The notes under the pieces are model-generated. The model was not told where the DNA came from. It saw only the letters and a program-made list of their open reading frames with translations, and ran no database searches. A program made the translations under genes and the position numbers. A DNA stretch of 47,058 nucleotides from an uncultured Erysipelotrichaceae bacterium. GTDB lineage: Bacteria; Bacillota_I; Bacilli_A; RFN20; CAG-826. Each line of letters starts with the position of its first letter. The first letter of the stretch is position 1. Shown piece by piece: positions 40,468 to 47,058 of the stretch. The stretch covers positions 1-47,058 of the forward strand of contig CADAXQ010000012.1 in the NCBI GenBank assembly GCA_902791935.1. Reading direction: 5' to 3'.

Positions 40468-42869
40468 AGAAAAATCATAAATGGTTATCTTTTCTTCCGC
40501 TTTGTCTATTGGTCTTAGGAAGTTGTGGGAGTAAACCGACACCCTATACACCTCTTCCCTACACGAAAGAAAGTGAGAAGATGCTTTCCTTCTCTTCCTC
40601 AGACAAGAAACTGGATTTCTTTTTGAATGACTATTTCAAACGTCATGCGGGCTACGTGGACGCAGAGGGAAACGATTGGAAAGTGACATCTGTGAAAGCT
40701 GGGGTGAACGCGAAAGAATTTTTCTGGCAAGAATGGTCGACGATGATGTACGACTATTTCGATTCCGAGGAAGGACTTGAAAGCAACCGGTTAGAAGGGA
40801 TTCGAAATCGGCAACGCACCATTCCCGTTGATCGCTATGGATTTGTGTGGGGATATGATGACTCTACAAAGCCTTTGAATCAAAACGTCTCCGAGAATTC
40901 ACAACACTCGATGGGGTGGCCTTTTCCGACCAGCAATGACTCTGAAGGATTTGCTCAATCTTGGGATTTCAACCAAATCGATGAGAAGTGGACAAGCAAC
41001 GTAAATGCTGTGCAATCGCAAGGTCTTTATATTGGTAACACGGATGAGGCTGGACTATCCAGTGTCGATTTTGTCTCGCCTTTGTTAGATAAAGACCACA
41101 CGATTTTTACTTGGCACGCACCCTTTTTGGAATTAGATCTCAGAATGTATAGCGTTGATGCACCAAATATCGACGACGTCTATGTCTATTTCAAAAACAC
41201 AGAAAGCGAAGACTGGAGTGAAGATAAGAAAGTCTCCTTTCATGACATCGCCGCGATCGATTATGCTTTTGAGCCTTATTACGAACACATCATTTATCTG
41301 CCGATGTTTGCCTCTCCGTCTTGGGATTCAAAAGACAACAAGGAAATTTGCCAATTAAAAATTTCGATTCAAGCGAAAGAAGGCAAGAAACTCACCGGTC
41401 GTTTTGGATTAAATTATGTGCGAAGTTCCTACGATACACGGCACACGAATAATATTTGTAAATTTATTAATGCGTTACGAAACGATTATGCCCTAACTGG
41501 GGATCTTGCTTATTTGCAAGAAGAACTAACTCGGGCAAGACGAGGCATGAATTTCTTGCTTTCCATGTACGATGAAACCCGTCATTTAAACGATCAATCT
41601 TATTTGATCGGGCATGACGGCGATAAGAACTTCGTCAATGATAGCGACCGCCTTTCCCATTCCTTGACGAATGGTTATTGGGACGTTCTTTTCATGAGTC
41701 GTTTCGATTTCCAAACAAACATGTATTTCTATAAAGCTCTTAAGAGCTTGGCCTATTTAGAAACCGTGGCGGAAGAAAATCACTTGTCCATAGACAAAAA
41801 AGAAGCGACGACTTTAACTGCTTCTCCTGATGTAACAAAATCTTATGGCACGAGAGAATATCAGGAGACGCCCACGAGTCTTTCTTCAAGAGCAAACGAT
41901 GTCTTAGAAGCGTTAAGAGCGGAAACGAACGATACCGAAAAAACCGGTTTCTTTAACGCCAAAAAAGGACGTTTTATCGAAGGTTTCGACGCACAAGGAA
42001 ATGAAATGGATTGGGGCTATACCATGTGGAACCTCGAGGCCATTACAGAGGGGATTGCCACACCAAGCCAAGCAAAATCCATTATGGCTTGGATCAATGG
42101 CGATCGTGTGATTGCCGAGGACGAAACCGGCTCTCAAGGCGAAGATATTTACCATTTTTCTTTTGCGCCGCGGGCGACAACGACCAACAAAAAAGGCGCC
42201 TTTAATGGTTCGTATCGCGTTGATCCTGCTTATGGGCAAAAACAGGTGCAATATGGCGGCGCCATCATGTACACCTCCTATTATGATTTATTGGCTAGAA
42301 TGCAAGTTCTTGGCAAAGAAAACGCGTTCTCACGTTTGGAGGCCATTGAGAAGTGGTATCAAAAAATTTATGACTATTTTGACGCGAACCGCGATGCCGT
42401 CACCCCACAGAATTTCTATTGGGACTATTATCGGAATGTCGAAAATATCACGATTCAGTCCGGCATTCATAGCGCGGAGGGCGGTGGGTCTGGTTTGCTT
42501 GGGCTGGATGGCGAGTTTTTAGAATCCTTGTTATTGATTTCAGCCATTCCGTTTGGTTTCTTTGGTTTGAAGGCGGAGGGGAACACGCTTTCCTTTACTC
42601 CGAACTTACCCTCTTCTTTGGATTACTGGAAGATGGAGAATCTTTTGTTCCACAATGTCCGTTATGATTGCACGATGCTCCCCCATGGATTAGAAATCGA
42701 TTCGGTACGCGGGAACGCATCAGGCTTAAAATTGGAAGTAAGAATCGCAAAACCTCGCGGAAACTATACGGTTTATATAAACGGTACTGCCACGAAAGAC
42801 TATCGCGAAGACGCCGATTCGATTGTGGTTTCTACCAATTTACAATCTGCGACGATTTTGGCGCTGTAA
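40464..42869 (+). CDS. Lipoprotein with six-hairpin glycosidase-like domain
   Basis: An 801-residue lipoprotein (LCLLVLGSC, Cys21). The N-terminal 290 residues look β-rich. From about residue 320 a helical (α/α)6 barrel is likely (LRNDYALTGDLAYLQEELTR, NGYWDVLFMSRFDFQTNMYF, DWGYTMWNLEAITEGIA). The C-terminus (FFGLKAEGNTLSFTPNLPSS, YTVYINGT) resembles the closing β domain of GH65/GH94-type and related enzymes. I cannot assign a family. DGDKNF and EDETGSQGED are acidic clusters that could be catalytic. Coupled to the surface protein upstream, it is probably an extracellular glycan-degrading enzyme. Confidence 0.75.
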   Translation: MKKNHKWLSFLPLCLLVLGSCGSKPTPYTPLPYTKESEKMLSFSSSDKKLDFFLNDYFKRHAGYVDAEGNDWKVTSVKAGVNAKEFFWQEWSTMMYDYFDSEEGLESNRLEGIRNRQRTIPVDRYGFVWGYDDSTKPLNQNVSENSQHSMGWPFPTSNDSEGFAQSWDFNQIDEKWTSNVNAVQSQGLYIGNTDEAGLSSVDFVSPLLDKDHTIFTWHAPFLELDLRMYSVDAPNIDDVYVYFKNTESEDWSEDKKVSFHDIAAIDYAFEPYYEHIIYLPMFASPSWDSKDNKEICQLKISIQAKEGKKLTGRFGLNYVRSSYDTRHTNNICKFINALRNDYALTGDLAYLQEELTRARRGMNFLLSMYDETRHLNDQSYLIGHDGDKNFVNDSDRLSHSLTNGYWDVLFMSRFDFQTNMYFYKALKSLAYLETVAEENHLSIDKKEATTLTASPDVTKSYGTREYQETPTSLSSRANDVLEALRAETNDTEKTGFFNAKKGRFIEGFDAQGNEMDWGYTMWNLEAITEGIATPSQAKSIMAWINGDRVIAEDETGSQGEDIYHFSFAPRATTTNKKGAFNGSYRVDPAYGQKQVQYGGAIMYTSYYDLLARMQVLGKENAFSRLEAIEKWYQKIYDYFDANRDAVTPQNFYWDYYRNVENITIQSGIHSAEGGGSGLLGLDGEFLESLLLISAIPFGFFGLKAEGNTLSFTPNLPSSLDYWKMENLLFHNVRYDCTMLPHGLEIDSVRGNASGLKLEVRIAKPRGNYTVYINGTATKDYREDADSIVVSTNLQSATILAL

Positions 42870-42954
42870 AAAAGGCCGCTTATATTTATCCTTTTTACAT
42901 GCTTTGAAAAGATAACAAAGTTATTTCAAAAATTGTTGTCTTTTTTTCACTTCA

Positions 42955-42983
42955 TTGAAAGCGCTTTCTTAATTTTCTATGAT
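42955..42983 (+). promoter_or_regulatory. cre-like operator overlapping the -35 of the InlB-repeat gene
   Basis: TTGAAAGCGCTTTCTT (42955-42970) matches the catabolite-responsive/LacI-type operator. Its first six bases, TTGAAA, form the -35, and TATGAT at 42978-42983 is the -10 (17-bp spacer). Binding by CcpA or a LacI-family protein would block the promoter. Confidence 0.75.
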
Positions 42984-43020
42984 AGAAGTACAAATCGATA
43001 TCATAAGGAGAACAAATACT

Positions 43021-46000
43021 ATGAAAAAGAATCTTATGATTCTGTCCGTGTCCTTGCTGCTTACTTTGAGCGGATGCAATGATGTTGTCGTGAATTCTTC
43101 GGTAACCACGACTTCTTCAAGACCGGCGGAGACCACCTCTTCCCAAAAAGTTAACTCCGAAACGCCGAAAGCGAAATTCACAGTGACATTTGACTCGAAT
43201 GGCGGTAGCGCCGTCGAAGCGCAAGTGGTAGAGGAGGGAACTACGGCAAGTAAACCTGCCGACCCGACCAAAGCAGAAACAGACGAGGCCGCTTACGTCT
43301 TTGATGGATGGTACCTTGGAGAAACAGCGTATGATTTCTCTCATCCAGTCACGGAGAACATCACCCTCGTCGCCCATTGGAAAACCGTCTCTAAATTCGC
43401 TGTCACTTTCGATTCCGCCGGAGGGAGCCCAGTGGCATCCCAAATCGTATTGGATGGTGAGAAGGCGAGCAAGCCTTCTGACCCAACCAAAGCAGAAACC
43501 AATGATGCCGTCTATACATTCGCAGGGTGGTATCTGGGAGAAGATGTTTTTAACTTTGATACTCCTGTAACGAGGAATATCACCCTCGTTGCCCATTGGT
43601 CATCCATTGCGAAATTCGCCGTTACCTTTGATGCGGCGGGCGGAAGCGCTGTGGCGACGCAATACGTCCGAGAAGGGGAGAAGGCCGTCAAGCCAAATGA
43701 CCCTGTCAAGGGCGCGATTTCAAGTGAAAGCTATTCCTTCTTAGGCTGGTTCTTGGGTGAAACGGAATACGATTTCTCTTCGGCTGTCACCGCGGCCATT
43801 ACGCTAGTTGCCCATTGGAAAGTCACAGCCATTCATAACGATGCCCATACGGATGCCGAATATGTTCCTTTCACCTTAAACAATGGCAATGCGACAATGG
43901 CTTATTACCGTTGCAAGCAATGTTACGAAGGAAACAATGAAGAACATTCGTATTATTCCGATGCCGCTTTAAAGAACGCTGTGACGGCAGCAAGCTTGCA
44001 AAGAACGATTGGATATGCGGCCTCTACGATGGATGCGGTTCCAGAAAAAGACGGCATTCGTAACGTGGTTGCCGAGAAGATTAAATATGCGGACCAATGC
44101 ACCGCGTTTGGACAAGCAGGGGGCACGCCGTCTTATCAAAAGATTGGAAGCGATACCGCGATTATGATTTCAAGAAGCGGTGAGAACGCCTTAGCAAATG
44201 CCGAAGCGAAGTTTACAGAACTTCGTTTTGTAGCCCCGGCAAAGATCACTTCCTATTCGTTTGAATATTTGTATTTGGATTCTTCTTCGACTCCGTACGA
44301 AGCGGGCGTGGCGGAAGACGGCATCTCTTCTGAAACAAAAAGCCACGATCAAGTGCAATATAAGACGACCTCGGGATATTTTGCATACGATGCGAATTTC
44401 GTAAATGACGGCGCTTGGCACACCTTCACTTTGAACCAAACGAAAGAGGACATCTCTCATTTGATTCTTAAAATCTATGATTTCAAGGGCGTCCTCTTTG
44501 TGAAGAATCTCCGTTTTGAACAATATGCCGACATTGCTTTCCAATATCAAAATGCGGCAGGCGAGCAAAAGAAAGAGGAGCGCGTCAATTATGGTCAAGC
44601 AGCGAGCGCCCCAGAAGCTGGCAACTACGAATCCAATGGCGTTTCTTATACCTTCTTGGGTTGGTATGACGATCCTGTTGCCGGCAACAAAGTCGAAAAC
44701 TTTGTCGTGAACGGCGACAAAACCTATTATGCGCACTATGCCGCATCCACCATTTACGAACATATCGAAAGCGTAGCGCCGACTGCGACCCGCCCTGGTG
44801 TTAAGGAAAGTTGGATCAATCTCTCGAACCAAGAGGTGAGTTTGTCTGCTCCCGCAAAGGAGGGCAATATTGTTCGCGAAAAGACACTGAGCGAAGAAGA
44901 ACTAGCCGCTTTGCCGTCTTCGAACGCGAACTACATCGCGCCTGGTGACTTCGACGCATGGCTTTACCAAAGCGATACATTTGCCACCCAATTAATCGGC
45001 GGCGAACATATTGGCAGCGTTGCGGCAAATTATGCAGAACGCGCCTTCCGCTTCCATTGTGGTCAAGATGCAGCGGACAAAAGCGGCAGTGCCCATTTAG
45101 GATCAAATTCTTATTTCTATTTGCAGACTAAGCTCTTAAAGACAGCCCACGATCTCGGCTATTCGTATGTGAACTATACGGTAAAAGCATCCAGTGTTAC
45201 ATCCGATTGGACGGCGAACCGTTATGCTATCGTTAGCCAAGGGAACACCGTCACTCCTAATTTCTGGACCACGAATTACACCGAGCAAAATGCTCCGTTA
45301 GAAAAAGGAGTAACCTTCACTCTTCCACTAGAAAAGTATAATGGCTTTGTCGGAGATGACGCCAAAGACTATTTGCAATTCAATATTCGTAACAGTACTG
45401 CGCCAACTGCAAATTCGGTGGAATCCAATGTCGTTCTCTCAGACATCCGTTTCTTAAAAGAAGACTATTCTTCCTTCATCAAAACGCAGGTGAATTTGTC
45501 TTCCGTTCTTTACACCATTGATTCCAATGGCGTTGTAAACGAGGCGACGTTTTACTACAACGAAACCGAATCAGGCGGCTATGCCACGGAGACTGGCTTT
45601 ACCGATGCCTATACGAAATTCTTGATGAAAAAAGGATTCCTCAAAGCGAAAATCGATGTGGAATGCACTTTAGATACTGACCACGGAGATAGTTTCCGCT
45701 TCCGTTCCAGCAAAAAAGGAGGCAAGGGTTATGATTTAAATGCTGGCTCCTACGATTATGCGTTAGAAGAAGGGAACGATTATTACTTCGGTATTCCTTA
45801 TAATGGTGGCGGCAAGCAACAAGGCGGAACCATCCATGCAACGCTTGCGTTGCGGGATTGGGTAGAAGGGAATTTGCAACAGCGCCTATTTAAAAACGAT
45901 ACAGCGACGTGCCCTTATGGCATCGATGCCACAACAGCAGCAACCGCTACTGGCGGAACTTGGACGCATGAAGTGGCTGGAGAAGGTTCTGGAGGAATTC

Positions 46001-46296
46001 GCGATACGCAAATGAGCGATGGCGCCGCCATTCTTGTGCTTTCTGGAGGCAAGAGTGCTTCTTATGGCGGAAGGTTCTTCGCTTATCACTTGAACATCCT
46101 CGACTACGCAGCCCCTAAAGATGGTGATATTGTGGTCTTTAAGAAAGGCATTTATGAGGATCCCGCTAATCCGTATAATATCGTACGCAAACTAACCCTA
46201 GGCGCGGATCTCTATTATCGCTATTCCACCACCTATGGAGCGTTTGTGGATGCGACCTTAGCGGAAGCACAAGCTGCCGGTTATAGCGCTAATTAG
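43021..46296 (+). CDS. InlB B-repeat lipoprotein, 1,091 residues
   Basis: A secreted lipoprotein (LLLTLSGC, Cys19) with a Ser/Thr-rich linker. Three tandem InlB B-type (Listeria-Bacteroides) repeats of about 70 residues follow, each with the pattern VTFDSNGG...GWYLGE...ITLVAHW. A fourth, diverged copy lies near residue 510 (GVSYTFLGWYDDPV...YYAHYA). The rest comprises β-rich, Gly/Asn/Tyr-rich domains probably binding carbohydrate. AAGGAG lies about eleven bases upstream of the ATG. Expression is predicted to be under carbon control through the cre at 42955. The gene is monocistronic and closed by the terminator at 46313. It is likely a surface adhesin or glycan-binding protein. Confidence 0.88.
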   Translation: MKKNLMILSVSLLLTLSGCNDVVVNSSVTTTSSRPAETTSSQKVNSETPKAKFTVTFDSNGGSAVEAQVVEEGTTASKPADPTKAETDEAAYVFDGWYLGETAYDFSHPVTENITLVAHWKTVSKFAVTFDSAGGSPVASQIVLDGEKASKPSDPTKAETNDAVYTFAGWYLGEDVFNFDTPVTRNITLVAHWSSIAKFAVTFDAAGGSAVATQYVREGEKAVKPNDPVKGAISSESYSFLGWFLGETEYDFSSAVTAAITLVAHWKVTAIHNDAHTDAEYVPFTLNNGNATMAYYRCKQCYEGNNEEHSYYSDAALKNAVTAASLQRTIGYAASTMDAVPEKDGIRNVVAEKIKYADQCTAFGQAGGTPSYQKIGSDTAIMISRSGENALANAEAKFTELRFVAPAKITSYSFEYLYLDSSSTPYEAGVAEDGISSETKSHDQVQYKTTSGYFAYDANFVNDGAWHTFTLNQTKEDISHLILKIYDFKGVLFVKNLRFEQYADIAFQYQNAAGEQKKEERVNYGQAASAPEAGNYESNGVSYTFLGWYDDPVAGNKVENFVVNGDKTYYAHYAASTIYEHIESVAPTATRPGVKESWINLSNQEVSLSAPAKEGNIVREKTLSEEELAALPSSNANYIAPGDFDAWLYQSDTFATQLIGGEHIGSVAANYAERAFRFHCGQDAADKSGSAHLGSNSYFYLQTKLLKTAHDLGYSYVNYTVKASSVTSDWTANRYAIVSQGNTVTPNFWTTNYTEQNAPLEKGVTFTLPLEKYNGFVGDDAKDYLQFNIRNSTAPTANSVESNVVLSDIRFLKEDYSSFIKTQVNLSSVLYTIDSNGVVNEATFYYNETESGGYATETGFTDAYTKFLMKKGFLKAKIDVECTLDTDHGDSFRFRSSKKGGKGYDLNAGSYDYALEEGNDYYFGIPYNGGGKQQGGTIHATLALRDWVEGNLQQRLFKNDTATCPYGIDATTAATATGGTWTHEVAGEGSGGIRDTQMSDGAAILVLSGGKSASYGGRFFAYHLNILDYAAPKDGDIVVFKKGIYEDPANPYNIVRKLTLGADLYYRYSTTYGAFVDATLAEAQAAGYSAN

Positions 46297-46312
46297 TCCA
46301 TCACCCCCTTTT

Positions 46313-46344
46313 GGCGACTGTTAATCAATAACAGTCGCCTTTTT
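46313..46344 (+). terminator. Intrinsic terminator
   Basis: A perfect 11-bp stem (GGCGACTGTTA/TAACAGTCGCC) with a 5-nt loop is followed by T5. It lies 17 bases past the stop of the InlB-repeat gene. Confidence 0.95.
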
Positions 46345-46499
46345 GCTTCTTTGAGTGTTTTTTGATGGCACAAGAATAATAGTAGCTAGACTTCGCGTTT
46401 TAAAAAGGTTTCTTCGATGGCGCCGACAAAGCAAATGTATAAAATATGGCTACTATTGGCTCAAATTCTACTTTAACCACGAAAGTGCAATGTAGGAAA

Positions 46500-46959
46500 T
46501 GCACTAGTCAACGAAAAGTAGACATGAAATTTCGAATTGTAGCGGCTCGATCTTCTTTCGGAGGCAACGCCGCCGGCAAATGCGGGCGCTCATCGGGCGG
46601 AAGCGGGCTCGGGTTGGCCTTCAGGGGTTCTTCCCTGTATTGTTCGGGGGTCATGTGTCCAAGGCAGAACACGGGGCGCGCCTCGCTGAAGAGTTTGATG
46701 TAATCGGCCACCGCCTCGGGGACGTCGTCGGGCTCCCCGATCCGGAAATCGGCGAACATCTCCGCCTTGGCCCGCCCGTTTATGGATTCCGTCGCCTCGT
46801 AGTCGGGCCCGGCCGGCGCGGCGGCGGAAACCCCTAGGGGTTTTGCCTGGGGTTTGGCTTTCGCCAACCCCGACGATTCCTCGCATTGATTCGCCAAGAG
46901 CAAACGGATGTGCAGCGGACTTTGCGTTTGGCCATGCATTCGGCCGGCGACATGGACCC
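46500..46959 (-). mobile_element. IS3/IS150-group remnant with transposase C-terminus
   Basis: GC content jumps here. The minus-strand frame 46508-46939 carries the end of an IS3-family integrase core: ATESINGRAKAEMFADF, then RPVFCLGHMTPEQYREE. The DDE catalytic core upstream is missing. At 46500-46524 the plus strand reads TGCACTAGTC...AAAAGTAGACA, which agrees with the IS150-type terminal repeat and marks the element's 3' end. The region 46345-46499 to its left has no gene. Confidence 0.7.
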
Positions 46960-47058
46960 TGAAGTGCTATCAATAAAGTGGACATGGACAGGACGATATT
47001 AGCCACGCTATCGTTAACATGCATACACCACCCCATGGGGTGGGCGGCGGCGACGCCG
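46960..47058 (-). mobile_element. 3' end of a second IS3-family element, cut by the window edge
   Basis: TGAAGTGCTA...AAAGTGGACA at 46960-46984 has the same terminal-repeat form and orientation as 46500-46524 and 12546-12570. Beyond it the GC-rich minus-strand frame (HPMGWCMHVNDSVANIVLSM, then STLL) aligns with the transposase tail at 12571-12640. The element body continues past the right edge. Confidence 0.5.

Noticed and set aside
42303..42316. Further copy of the TGCAAG palindrome of DUF4143 gene 1
   Set aside because: TGCAAGTTCTTGGC lies inside the glycosidase-like coding sequence, has no A/T tail and is a chance match.

Overview
The window looks like a piece of a Bacillota chromosome (class Bacilli; an Erysipelotrichales- or RFN20-like gut or rumen commensal would fit). 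The support is moderate GC, strong AAGGAGG-type ribosome binding sites, TATAAT promoters, a CcpA-type cre site, lipoproteins, an InlB-type repeat protein and an α-mannosidase/sugar-ABC locus. The standard bacterial code applies: TGG is the Trp codon and TGA ends real genes. I cannot name a species.

Positions 594-25,400 form a mosaic defence and mobile-element island with many broken pieces. It holds two AlbA_2/GHKL-ATPase proteins, a KAP-family NTPase, a three-gene ABC-3C-like operon (SMC-like DUF2326 ATPase, small middle component, CxxC-rich third component), a DUF4417 gene with two small partners, a truncated tyrosine integrase, an accessory RNase III, a GmrSD-like DUF262/DUF1524 protein, a WYL regulator paired with a PD-(D/E)XK-like protein, and three unrelated-sequence DUF4143 AAA ATPases. 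Two tRNA-Leu(CAA) 3' halves and a tmRNA/tRNA-Ala-like 3' end mark past integration points. Fragments of the KAP gene occur twice more as decayed copies.

The most striking signal is organisational. Four single genes (one AlbA_2 gene and all three DUF4143 ATPases) are each bracketed by two direct copies of a private repeat. One copy sits in the promoter region as an operator-like element. The second lies just past the stop codon, where no gene needs a promoter. For the AlbA_2 gene a third locus (12,817-12,866) carries the same array once, with the same outer flanks but no gene: an apparent empty site. The WYL/nuclease pair has a similar pair of long palindromes, although there the downstream copy may drive a decayed AAA-protease gene. 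I infer single-gene cassettes that are gained or lost through their own repeats.

Positions 25,529-46,300 are a more ordinary carbohydrate region. It has a GH38 α-mannosidase flanked by a CX5R phosphatase, then an operon of solute-binding lipoprotein, two MalF/MalG-type permeases and a second, lipoprotein CX5R phosphatase. Next come a short MalK-like ATPase with three small membrane proteins, an AraC regulator, two large surface proteins of unknown or glycosidase-like type, and a 1,091-residue lipoprotein with InlB repeats under a cre/-35 overlap. Together they suggest uptake and trimming of a mannose-containing, possibly phosphorylated, glycan. The last 560 bases are GC-rich remains of IS3-family elements running off the right edge.
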